Shown here: positions 1-6,559 of the stretch, piece after piece | Numbering within the stretch: the first letter of the stretch is position 1 | Layout of the letters: every line of letters starts with the position of its first letter | DNA from: Deltaproteobacteria bacterium | GTDB lineage: Bacteria > Desulfobacterota > Deferrimicrobia > Deferrimicrobiales > Deferrimicrobiaceae | Direction: 5' to 3' | NCBI GenBank assembly: GCA_003105225.1 | Contig: PQAK01000196.1 | Coordinates: 11,590-23,100 of the forward strand | DNA: 11,511 bases | Notes under the pieces: model-generated | Database searches by the model: none | The model's input: only the letters and a program-made list of their open reading frames with translations | Told to the model about the DNA's origin: nothing | Made by a program: the position numbers and the translations under genes

Positions 1-524
1 TACCGCGCCTCGATCCGCAAGAGCCCCCCCCTGCCCGTCGACGCCTCCACGTACGCCCAGATGGTGGAAGGCGGCACCCCGTCGACATCCGGGTAGAAGT
101 CGTGCAGGACCGCCCGCTCGACGCTTTCGTACATCTCCACGGGAAGGAACTGCTCCCAGCGCTGGTGATCGGGGCGGGCGGCTTCGGTGAAACCCGTGAC
201 CGCCGACGGCGCGGAATTGGTCCCCCGGGTCGGCGCCGGGTTCAACGTGACCGGCTGCATGGTGAACGGGATGGGAAGGGGGTCGACGAACGGGGTGTTG
301 GGCGGACTGTGGAACGGGACGCCGCCGTCGGCGTGCGCCCAGTACGGCCTGAAGTTCCGCGACCCCTGAAGGGCCGCGGCCCCTGCCCCCCCCAACACGA
401 GCCCCATCCGGAGAAGCTCCCGGCGGTTCAACCCCGCCTTGACGATGTCGCGAACCTCCTGCATGTACCGCGCGGCAAGCGTTTCCTTCTTTTTCGATTC
501 GGAATCTGCGGTCTTTCGCGACAT
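1..524 (-). CDS. Multicopper oxidase, N-terminal part (Tat-exported), cut by left window edge
   Basis: Open reading frame on the minus strand from ATG at 524 to the window edge, with no stop in 174 codons. Residues 1-33 are a hydrophilic leader. They are followed by a twin-arginine segment (NRRELLRMG, residues 33-41) and a short Gly/Ala-rich hydrophobic stretch, so Tat export of a folded, cofactor-containing enzyme is likely. The mature start has the Pro-rich pattern NTPFVDPLPIPF and later PPSTIWAYVEAS, then LLRIEAR. This resembles the 'TIWGYNG..PGPT..ARYG' entry into the first cupredoxin domain of bilirubin-oxidase/CotA-like multicopper oxidases. The copper-binding His clusters lie beyond base 1, so activity and substrate cannot be judged. 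The start at 524 is preceded by a run of nine G (529-537 on the plus strand), the only Shine-Dalgarno-like sequence. Met21 (codon at 464-462) has none. The gene lies 136 nt downstream of the RND pump on the same strand. Family call is by motif recognition only. Confidence 0.72.
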   Translation of the reverse strand, partial: MSRKTADSESKKKETLAARYMQEVRDIVKAGLNRRELLRMGLVLGGAGAAALQGSRNFRPYWAHADGGVPFHSPPNTPFVDPLPIPFTMQPVTLNPAPTRGTNSAPSAVTGFTEAARPDHQRWEQFLPVEMYESVERAVLHDFYPDVDGVPPSTIWAYVEASTGRGGLLRIEAR

Positions 525-528
525 GACG

Positions 529-537
529 CCCCCCCCC
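529..537 (-). promoter_or_regulatory. G9 homopolymer acting as ribosome-binding region of the multicopper oxidase gene
   Basis: Nine C on the plus strand (nine G in the mRNA), ending four bases before the ATG at 524. It is the only purine-rich element near this start and so is the probable ribosome-binding site. A mononucleotide run of this length can change length by replication slippage, which would change SD spacing. No stronger evidence of regulation is visible. Confidence 0.4.
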
Positions 538-602
538 GGATCCCCCGCCGCCGTCCGACCGCAATCCGCGATACACCCGCAGCCATCGACGTCGGAAACC
601 CA

Positions 603-627
603 CGGCCGGCTTCTCCGAAGCCATCCG
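603..627 (-). other. Intergenic hairpin between the RND pump and multicopper oxidase genes
   Basis: The 136-nt gap 525-660 contains a perfect 6-bp inverted repeat, GGCTTC (608-613) and GAAGCC (617-622), with a 3-nt loop. Three more G/C pairs (603-605 with 625-627) follow after a two-base interruption. Neither side is followed by a run of T, so it is not a standard intrinsic terminator. It could slow or partly end transcription from the pump into the oxidase gene, or protect an mRNA end. Its right arm shares a 13-mer with another intergenic hairpin at 5931-5952. Confidence 0.35.
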
Positions 628-660
628 GGCGGGGTTTGGTATTTCGTTGGATACGGCTTT

Positions 661-3600
661 TTACTGCCGGGGTTCGCCCGCGCGAAAGATTTCCTCCTCC
701 GGGCGTGGGGGGGACGACAGTTTTTCTCCCGGGGACGGATGGGACCGGGCAGGCACGCGCAGGCGACGGCCCAGGCGGATGCCCAGATCGTCGAGGAGCG
801 AATAGACGACCGGCGTGGCCAGCAGGGTGAGCAGCAGCGAGAGCGTCTGGCCGCCGATCACGACCACCGCGATCACCCGCCGCTCCTCGGCGCCGGGGCC
901 GGTGCCGACGGCCAGCGGGATCATGCCCGCGACGAAGGTGAGCGTGGTCATGAGGATCGGCCGCAGCCGGTCGCGGTTGCCCTGCAGGATCGCTGCCGCC
1001 CGTTCCATGCCCGCCGCCCGCAGGTTGTTCATGTGGTCGATCTGGAGGATGGCGTTCTTCTTGACCACGCCGAACAGCACGAGGATGCCGAGCGCCGAGT
1101 AGAGGTTCAGCGTGTTCCCGGTGAGCCAGATCGACAGCAGCGCGAAGGGCACGGAGAGCGGCAGGGAGAGCAGGATCGTGAAGGGGTGGACCAGGTTCTC
1201 GAACTGGGAGGCGAGGATCATGTACATGAACACGATCGACAGGGCGAAGGCCCAGACGAATTCCCCGAACGTCCGCTCGAGCTCCCGCCCCCTTCCGGAA
1301 ACGTGCGTCGTGTAGCCGGGCGGCAGGTTCATCCCCGCCACCGCGGACCGGAGCGCCTCGAGACGGTCCGCAAGCGCGTACCCCGGCGCCACGGAAGAAC
1401 GGAGGCGGACCTCCCGCTGCCGGTCGAGACGGTCGATCCGCGAGGCGCTCGGCACCCGCTCGATCTGCGCGATGTTGGAAAGCTGCGCCAGCCCGCCGCC
1501 TTCCCGGGAAATGAACAGCCGGCCGATCGCCTCGGGGTCGGTCCGGTCCGCATCGCGAAGCCGCAGCGTGACGTCGTAGTCCTCGTTCACGGAGGGGTCC
1601 AGGAAACGGGAAACTTCCTCGTCCCCGCCGACCATGAGCCGGACCGCCGTCCCGACCCGCTCGGGATCGACGCGGAGGTCCGCGGCGCGCGCCCGGTCGA
1701 TCTGGACGCGCAGCTCGGGCTTGTCGAGCTTGAGCGTCGTGTCGGCGTCCATGAGCCCGAGGCTCTCCTGGCGGTCCCGGAGGCGTTCCGCATACGCCGA
1801 CAGCGCCTGGAGGTCCGGCCCCCGGATCACGAAGTCGATGTCGAAGCTGCCGCCGCCGATATTGAACCCGACGATGTTGCGGACCGCGATCCGCAGGTCG
1901 CGAACCCGCCGCAGCCTCCGCCGCACCTCCGCCATCACCTCGCGCTGGGAGACGTTCCCGCGGAAGGCCGCCCCCGGCCGGCCGTGGACGGTCTCCCGCA
2001 GCAACCGCGGTATCGAAAATACGCGCTCCTCGTGGGGGGCCAGCCCGACGTACACCCGGGCGTCGCTCACGGAGCCGAGAAACCCGCCCCCCGCCGTCGC
2101 GAGCACCAGCCGGACCCCGTTCACGGACCGCACCTCGGCTTCGATGCCGCGCAGGATCTCGTCCATGCTGGCAAGGCTGATCCCCTGGGGGGCGGTCACG
2201 GTCACGTTGAACTCCCCCTCGTCCGCATTGGCCGGCAGGTAGTCCTGGCGGATCAGCAGGTACAGGGGGATGGCCGACAGGATGACCCCCAGCGCGACCA
2301 GGGCGACGGCGGCCCGGTGGCGCAGCGAGAAGGACAACGCCTGCCCGTATCCGCGGTCGAGCCACCGGTAGAACCCGCCGCGGGAGCGGGGAGCGCCGTC
2401 CGCCGGATCCGGTTTTCCGCCTCCCCCCCCCAGGAGCCGCGCGCTCATCATGGGGGTCAGCGTGAAGGAGACGAGCAGGCTCACGAGGACCGCCACGGCC
2501 GCCGTGATGCCGAACTGGTAGAGGAAGCGGCCGGAGATGCTCGACATGAACGACACCGGGATGAAGATGACGACCAGCGAGAACGTCGTCGCCATCACGG
2601 CCAGGCCGATGTCGGCCGTCGCGGCCCGCGCGGCCTCGAACGGCGACATCCCCTTCTCCTCGACGAACCGGAAGATGTTCTCGAGGACGACGATCGCGTC
2701 GTCGATCACGATCCCCACCATCAGGACGAGGGCGAGCATCGTCACGCTGTTCAGGGTGAAGTGGAGCGCCCACATCATGCCGAAGGTGGAGATCACCGAC
2801 GCCGGGATGGCCACCGCGGCGATCACGGTCGAGCGCCAGCTCCGCATGAAGGCGAGGACGACGAGGGAGGCGAGGATGCTCCCCAGGATCAGGTGCACGT
2901 TGATCTCGTGCAGCGCGGCGAAGATGTAGCGGGACTGGTCCTGGACCACGGTGATCCCGACTCCCGCCGGCAGCTCCCCGGCCGCCGCGGCGAGGCTGCG
3001 CTTCGCGGCCTCGATGACGGCGACGGTGTTGGCCCCCGACTGGCGCCGCACCTCGAGGATCACCGTGGGGACGCCGTTGAGACGGGCCGTGGAGCGCTGC
3101 TCCTTGGTCCCGTCCTCCGCCCGGCCGATGTCCCGCACCCGGATGGGGACCCCGTCGACCGAGGCGACCACGAGATCGTCGAAGGACCTGGGGTCGGCCA
3201 GGCGCCCGATCGTCCGCAGGTTCTCTTCCCGGGCGCCGCTGGTGACGTTGCCTCCGGCCGCATCGGCGTTCTGCCGGACCATCGCGTCGCGGACGGCTGT
3301 GATCGGGAGCTGGAAGGCGGCCAGCCGGTCCGCCTCCACCCAGATGTTGACCGCGCGCTCCAGTCCGCCGACGATCCGGACCTCGCCCACCCCCGACGAC
3401 CGCTCCAGGCGGACCTTCACCACCTTGTCGGCCAGCTCGGTCAGCTCGCGCAGGGGCCGGTCGCCGGCCAGGGCCACCGTCAGGACCGGCTGCTGGTCGT
3501 TGTCGAACTTCGAAATCAGGGGTGCCGTCGCGTCCTTCGGCAGGTCCCTGAGGACGGTGGCGACGCGGTCCCGGACGTCCTGCGCGGCCGTGTCGATGTT

Positions 3601-3900
3601 CCGGTTGAGGTTGAAGGTGACGATCACGACGGAGGATCCCGGCCCCGAGATCGACCGCAGCTCGTCGATCCCCTCGACGGTGTTGACCGCCTCCTCGATG
3701 CGCTTGGAGATCTCGGTCTCCACCTCTTCGGCGGACGCCCCGGGAAGCTGGGTGCGGATCGATACGGTGGGAAGGTCCACCGAGGGGAACCGGTCGACGC
3801 CGAGGCGGAAGTAGCTGGCGGCGCCGACGACGACCAGCGCCAGGATGAGCATCGCCGCGAAAACCGGACGGCGGATGCAGACTTCCGCGAGTTTCTGCAC
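661..3900 (-). CDS. RND efflux pump, inner-membrane permease of the HAE1 (AcrB-like) family
   Basis: Inner-membrane proton-driven exporter that should act as a trimer with the adaptor encoded directly upstream and an outer-membrane channel. The 1079 residues match full AcrB-type length. The N-terminus MQKLAEVCIRRPVFA is followed by TM1 (about 15-35), porter and docking segments, TM2-TM6 (about 335-490), a second large periplasmic loop (about 550-870) and TM8-TM12 (about 880-1040). Proton-relay residues are present: the Asp pair D400-D401 in GIVIDDAIVVLENI, Lys948 in VVKKNAIL, and R980 and T985/T986 in RLRPILMTTLTF. The double Asp marks HAE1 (drug/organic substrates) rather than the heavy-metal CusA type. 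The hydrophilic tail after about 1050 is Pro/Glu-rich. The start is GTG at 3900, 7 nt after the adaptor stop; it gives the canonical RND N-terminus and no ATG fits better. Substrate is unknown. Confidence 0.95.
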   Translation of the reverse strand: MQKLAEVCIRRPVFAAMLILALVVVGAASYFRLGVDRFPSVDLPTVSIRTQLPGASAEEVETEISKRIEEAVNTVEGIDELRSISGPGSSVVIVTFNLNRNIDTAAQDVRDRVATVLRDLPKDATAPLISKFDNDQQPVLTVALAGDRPLRELTELADKVVKVRLERSSGVGEVRIVGGLERAVNIWVEADRLAAFQLPITAVRDAMVRQNADAAGGNVTSGAREENLRTIGRLADPRSFDDLVVASVDGVPIRVRDIGRAEDGTKEQRSTARLNGVPTVILEVRRQSGANTVAVIEAAKRSLAAAAGELPAGVGITVVQDQSRYIFAALHEINVHLILGSILASLVVLAFMRSWRSTVIAAVAIPASVISTFGMMWALHFTLNSVTMLALVLMVGIVIDDAIVVLENIFRFVEEKGMSPFEAARAATADIGLAVMATTFSLVVIFIPVSFMSSISGRFLYQFGITAAVAVLVSLLVSFTLTPMMSARLLGGGGGKPDPADGAPRSRGGFYRWLDRGYGQALSFSLRHRAAVALVALGVILSAIPLYLLIRQDYLPANADEGEFNVTVTAPQGISLASMDEILRGIEAEVRSVNGVRLVLATAGGGFLGSVSDARVYVGLAPHEERVFSIPRLLRETVHGRPGAAFRGNVSQREVMAEVRRRLRRVRDLRIAVRNIVGFNIGGGSFDIDFVIRGPDLQALSAYAERLRDRQESLGLMDADTTLKLDKPELRVQIDRARAADLRVDPERVGTAVRLMVGGDEEVSRFLDPSVNEDYDVTLRLRDADRTDPEAIGRLFISREGGGLAQLSNIAQIERVPSASRIDRLDRQREVRLRSSVAPGYALADRLEALRSAVAGMNLPPGYTTHVSGRGRELERTFGEFVWAFALSIVFMYMILASQFENLVHPFTILLSLPLSVPFALLSIWLTGNTLNLYSALGILVLFGVVKKNAILQIDHMNNLRAAGMERAAAILQGNRDRLRPILMTTLTFVAGMIPLAVGTGPGAEERRVIAVVVIGGQTLSLLLTLLATPVVYSLLDDLGIRLGRRLRVPARSHPSPGEKLSSPPRPEEEIFRAGEPRQ

Positions 3901-3907
3901 GTGCGGC

Positions 3908-5134
3908 CTACTTCGTCACGACGACGGCCTGCCCCCCGATGATACTGCCGGGCTCGACGACGACCGGCACGCCCGGGGGCAGCCCCTCGAGAACTTCCAC
4001 CCGCTCGCCGACGTGCCGGCCGGTCCGGATCCGCATCTCGACGGCGCGCCCGTCCTTGACCCCGAACACCTTTTCGATGCCGGCGAACGTGACGACCGAC
4101 CGGGCGGGGACGAGGACGGCGGAGCGGTCGGCATCCACCACGATTTCGGCCTTCGCGAACGCGCCGGGGCGAAGCCTCCCGTCCCGGTTCGCCACCTCGG
4201 CCTCCACGACCAGCGTGCGGTTCTGCTCCTGGATGGCCGGGCTCAGGCGGACCACCCGGCCCGCGTGCTCCGCGGGATCCCCTTCCAGCCGGACCTTGAC
4301 CGCCTGTCCCGCCCGGATGGAGGGCGCGTCCCGTTCCGGGACCGCCACCCGCAGCCGGAGCGGGTGGATGCGGACCAGACGGACCACCGGCGCGCCGGCG
4401 GCCAGGTACTCTCCCACCGAGGCCCGGCGCTCCCGCACGGCTCCGTCGATCGGCGCATGCAGCACCGCGTCGGCCAGCTGCTGGCGGGCCAGGGAGAGCG
4501 CGGAGCGGCGCTCGGCCAGCAGTTCCTGGCGGTTCCGGACCTCTTCGACGGCGGCCTGGTAGCGGCTCTCGGCGACCAGCAGCCGGGACACGGCCGCGTC
4601 GAACTCGGCCCGCGCGACGAGATCCTTCTCCCGGAGCATCGCCATGCGGTCGCGGTTCAGACCCGCTTCCCCGAGCACCGCGCGCGCCTCGCGGACCAGC
4701 GCCGTCTTGTCCGGATCGACGCGATCGTCCGCGCCTTCCGGCGGCAGCCCCAGCCCCGCCCGCACCTGGCGCAACGCGGCTTCGGCCTGTTCGACGCGGA
4801 TCCGGAAATCCGTCGGGTCGAGGCGCGCGAGGACCTGCCCCTTCCGCACCGGGCTGCCGAGGTCGACCGCGATCTCGCTCACCCGGCCGGCGACCTTGAA
4901 GCCCGCGACGACCTCCTCGTCGGCGGCCAGCGTGCCGGTGACGGTCACCGTGCGCGGCAGCCGCGCCTCGGCCGCTTCGACGACGCGCACGGTCCGGGGA
5001 GTATCGGCCTTGGCGCGAGCCCCCGGGTGCGCGGCCGGTGTCTCCTTCTCGCAGGCGGCGCCCGTCATGGCAATCGCCGCGAACACCGCAAGTGCGGCCG
5101 CTCCCGATCCACGCGACATCCATCTTTTGCGCAT
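3908..5134 (-). CDS. RND periplasmic adaptor (membrane-fusion protein), probable lipoprotein
   Basis: A 408-residue AcrA/MexA-type adaptor bridging the inner-membrane RND pump and an outer-membrane channel. Residues 1-27 form a signal peptide (two positive charges, Ala-rich core) ending in MTGAAC. Cys28 is the probable lipidated residue, although -3 is Gly rather than the usual Leu/Val/Ile. The lipoyl domain is split: VAGFKVAGRVSEIAVDLGSPVRKGQVLARLD (about 76-106, given here in outline) and LHAPIDGAVRERRASVGEYL (about 225-244). An Arg/Glu/Ala-rich helical hairpin lies between them (about 110-222). Beta-barrel and membrane-proximal domains follow (about 250-400; note AVPERD, VKVRLEGD, VLVPARSVV). 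TAG ends the gene 7 nt before the pump's GTG, so the two are translated from one mRNA. The ATG at 5134 sits 15 nt from the nearest strong Shine-Dalgarno; an in-frame CTG at 5143 is spaced better (see separate entry). An outer-membrane partner is not encoded in the window. Confidence 0.93.
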   Translation of the reverse strand: MRKRWMSRGSGAAALAVFAAIAMTGAACEKETPAAHPGARAKADTPRTVRVVEAAEARLPRTVTVTGTLAADEEVVAGFKVAGRVSEIAVDLGSPVRKGQVLARLDPTDFRIRVEQAEAALRQVRAGLGLPPEGADDRVDPDKTALVREARAVLGEAGLNRDRMAMLREKDLVARAEFDAAVSRLLVAESRYQAAVEEVRNRQELLAERRSALSLARQQLADAVLHAPIDGAVRERRASVGEYLAAGAPVVRLVRIHPLRLRVAVPERDAPSIRAGQAVKVRLEGDPAEHAGRVVRLSPAIQEQNRTLVVEAEVANRDGRLRPGAFAKAEIVVDADRSAVLVPARSVVTFAGIEKVFGVKDGRAVEMRIRTGRHVGERVEVLEGLPPGVPVVVEPGSIIGGQAVVVTK

Positions 5135-5140
5135 AAGGAA

Positions 5141-5157
5141 CAGATTACGCTCCTCTC
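5141..5157 (-). promoter_or_regulatory. Strong Shine-Dalgarno of the RND adaptor gene with a better-spaced CTG codon
   Basis: In the mRNA sense, GAGAGGAG (5157-5150) is the only good ribosome-binding sequence before the adaptor gene. It is 15 nt from the ATG at 5134, which is too far for efficient use. It is only 6 nt from an in-frame CTG at 5143-5141, three codons upstream of the ATG. Initiation at CTG would add three residues to the signal-peptide n-region. CTG starts are rare, so ATG remains the default call. Confidence 0.4.
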
Positions 5158-5208
5158 CCGGTTTCCGGCAATAGCGGAGGCAGGACCGCCGGGAGATGCG
5201 GAACGCGC

Positions 5209-5865
5209 CTACGGCGTCGGATTCGAATTGAAAATATCCCGGAAACCGCTATCGAAGGATGCGAAGATCTCCAGGATCTGGGGATCGAAGTGCTCGGGCT
5301 TCGTGTTGTAATTGCCCCGGGTGATGATCAGGACCGAGGCATCATGCTGGAAGGGAGGCTTGTACGGACGCCGGCTCCGGAGCGTGTCGTACTTGTCCAC
5401 GAGATACATGATTCTTCCCTCGATGGGGATCTCCTCTCCGATCAGCCCGAAGGGATACCCGCTCCCGTCCCATCGTTCATGGTGGGAGACGGCGAACTTC
5501 CTGGCGGAAACCAGGTACGGGTTGTCCGAGTTCCCGAGAATCCTGGCGCCGATGGTCGTGTGGGTTTTCATGAGCTCGTATTCCTCCGCCGTCAGTTTCT
5601 CCGGTTTCCGGAGGATCGAGTCCGGTATGCCGACCATCCCGATATCATGCATGGGGCTCGAGAACGCCATGATCCCCGCATCGATTCCGGAAATGCCCAG
5701 CCGGTTCGCGATCATTTCGGTGTAGCAGCGGACCCTTCTGCAGTGCGAGTGGGCGCCCTCGTCCCGGTATTCCGCGACCAGCGTCAACCGGTTCACGGTT
5801 TCCAGCAAGGCTTCGCCTGCCGGACCGTGGAAATCCCATTCCATGATTTGCGAAGGTGTGCTCAT
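5209..5865 (-). CDS. Stand-alone HD-GYP domain protein, putative cyclic-di-GMP phosphodiesterase
   Basis: A 218-residue cytoplasmic protein that is almost entirely one HD-GYP domain, the class that hydrolyses cyclic di-GMP to GMP. Visible metal-site and signature residues, in order: His41 in HCRRV, His73-Asp74 in MHDIGMVGIPD, His102 in MKTHTTIG, His128-His129 in SHHERWDGSGYP (intact GYP at 136-138), Asp158 in YLVDKYD, RRPYKPPF, and HFDPQILEIF near the end. The nearly invariant Lys of HDIGK is Met77 here. The N-terminus (EALLETVNRLTLVAEYRDE) resembles the linker that usually follows a receiver domain, but no receiver, PAS or membrane segment precedes it, so this is a minimal form. The ATG at 5865 has GGGGAAGGGAT just upstream. 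It lies 74 nt before the RND adaptor and 170 nt after the cytochrome, same strand, and may be cotranscribed with the efflux genes. Activity is inferred from motifs. Confidence 0.9.
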   Translation of the reverse strand: MSTPSQIMEWDFHGPAGEALLETVNRLTLVAEYRDEGAHSHCRRVRCYTEMIANRLGISGIDAGIMAFSSPMHDIGMVGIPDSILRKPEKLTAEEYELMKTHTTIGARILGNSDNPYLVSARKFAVSHHERWDGSGYPFGLIGEEIPIEGRIMYLVDKYDTLRSRRPYKPPFQHDASVLIITRGNYNTKPEHFDPQILEIFASFDSGFRDIFNSNPTP

Positions 5866-5930
5866 ATCCCTTCCCCGGACGGTTTTCGATTGTCCCCGTT
5901 CCTATCGGCGTTGCCGCGCCTTTTCTTCAG

Positions 5931-5952
5931 GGCTTCCTGCACGCGGGAAGCC
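5931..5952. other. Perfect 7-bp stem hairpin between the cytochrome and HD-GYP genes
   Basis: GGCTTCC (5931-5937) and GGAAGCC (5946-5952) form a perfect 7-bp stem with an 8-nt loop, inside the 170-nt gap 5866-6035. Transcription from the cytochrome toward HD-GYP runs through it. It has no following T run in either direction, so a classical intrinsic terminator is not supported. A pause, an RNA-stability element or a protein-binding site are all possible. The same gap also holds a smaller GC-only inverted repeat at 6008-6020 (GCGGG/CCCGC). Confidence 0.4.
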
Positions 5953-6035
5953 ATCCGGGAAACGCAACATGCAGGTATGGGAAACTACGGCCCTTTTTCA
6001 TCACGCCGCGGGCCGCCCGCATCCCTTCCCCCACC

Positions 6036-6392
6036 TCAGAGCTTCGACTTCACCTCCGGGTGGCACTCCTTGCAGGAGCCTTTGACCTTCTTGTTGTCCC
6101 TCATGTGACAGTTCTTGCACCGCATGTGCATGGCTTCCCGGAACGATGGGGTGTCCTTGTCCCCCTTGGCCGAGTGGCACTCGGAGCACTTCTCCTCGCT
6201 CCCGGGCGAGCTCATGTGGTGGCACTTCCGGCAGTCGCCGATCCGTTTCGCGTGTCCCTTGTGGTCGAACGTTACGGTCCGTTTCGGGTAGACCTTGAGA
6301 ACGAGCTTTCCCGGCGGTTCCGCCCCCGCGACCAGGCCCGAGAAACAGAGCCCCGCCAGGACGGCGCCCGCGAACGTCACAATCCTTCTCAT
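6036..6392 (-). CDS. Periplasmic tetraheme cytochrome c, class III (c3-like)
   Basis: A 118-residue secreted multiheme electron carrier. Residues 1-24 are a Sec signal peptide (MRRIVTFAGAVLAGL..., probable cut after AGA). The mature protein has four covalent heme motifs CXXCH: CRKCH (54-58), CSECH (69-73), CKNCH (92-96) and CKECH (107-111). It contains exactly eight histidines: the four in the motifs plus His44, His47, His59 and His89. That is exactly enough for bis-histidine ligation of four hemes, as in cytochrome c3. The FDHKGHA and CHH patterns are also typical of this family; the three-heme c7 type is excluded by motif count. Many lysines suggest a positively charged surface. The start is ATG at 6392 with a G-rich Shine-Dalgarno 3-4 nt upstream; the frame stays open upstream to 6488 but that part is not signal-peptide-like. 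Divergent from the OmpA-domain lipoprotein. The redox partner is unknown. Confidence 0.92.
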   Translation of the reverse strand: MRRIVTFAGAVLAGLCFSGLVAGAEPPGKLVLKVYPKRTVTFDHKGHAKRIGDCRKCHHMSSPGSEEKCSECHSAKGDKDTPSFREAMHMRCKNCHMRDNKKVKGSCKECHPEVKSKL

Positions 6393-6559
6393 GCTCCCCC
6401 CCTGCATCCGCAATGGATTCATTCCCCGCGACCCGTCCCCCCTCCCATCGGTCCATCGATGGAAAGCGGGAACGCGGGATGCGGGCATTTTACCCCGATT
6501 TCCGCGGATTTCCGGTATAGTTTAATGGGTCTGCAGCTCCCCCGTACAGGAGGTTCGCC
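6393..6559. promoter_or_regulatory. Divergent promoter region between the cytochrome and OmpA-lipoprotein genes
   Basis: These 167 bases separate two genes transcribed away from each other, so promoters in both directions are expected here. Candidate -10 boxes are TATAGT (6516-6521, plus strand) and TAAAAT read on the minus strand (6492-6487). Neither has a convincing TTGACA-like -35 at 16-18 bp, so sigma-factor assignment is open. CCATCGATGG at 6453-6462 is a perfect 10-bp palindrome. A second CCATCG lies at 6445-6450, giving a possible operator, though such palindromes occur by chance at this GC content. Confidence 0.45.

Noticed and set aside
428..2773. 781-codon minus-strand open frame overlapping the pump in another frame
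   Set aside because: Low-complexity Arg/Gly/Pro product, fully inside or beyond the real pump frame, no start signal; shadow frame.
439..3942. Very long plus-strand open frame (1167 codons) opposite the RND pump
   Set aside because: Its product is rich in His, Asp, Arg and Gln with no domain, and lies exactly antisense to a well-conserved pump gene. High third-position GC keeps antisense frames open; it is a shadow.
3624..5123. 499-codon minus-strand frame across the adaptor and pump start
   Set aside because: Arg/Gly/Ala-rich product without motifs; the adaptor frame (3908-5134) has clear lipoyl and signal features.
3845..5311. 488-codon plus-strand frame opposite the adaptor
   Set aside because: Antisense to the adaptor, no recognisable domain, no ribosome-binding site; shadow frame.
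6008..6020. GCGGG/CCCGC inverted repeat as a cytochrome terminator
   Set aside because: Only 5-6 bp of pure GC with a 1-3 nt loop and no following T run in the direction of transcription.
6453..6462. Perfect palindrome CCATCGATGG as a firm operator
   Set aside because: About ten such 10-bp palindromes are expected by chance in a window of this size; kept only as a note in the intergenic entry.
6393..6488. 32-residue N-terminal extension of the cytochrome frame
   Set aside because: The extension is not signal-peptide-like, while Met at 6392 opens a clean Sec signal with a Shine-Dalgarno.
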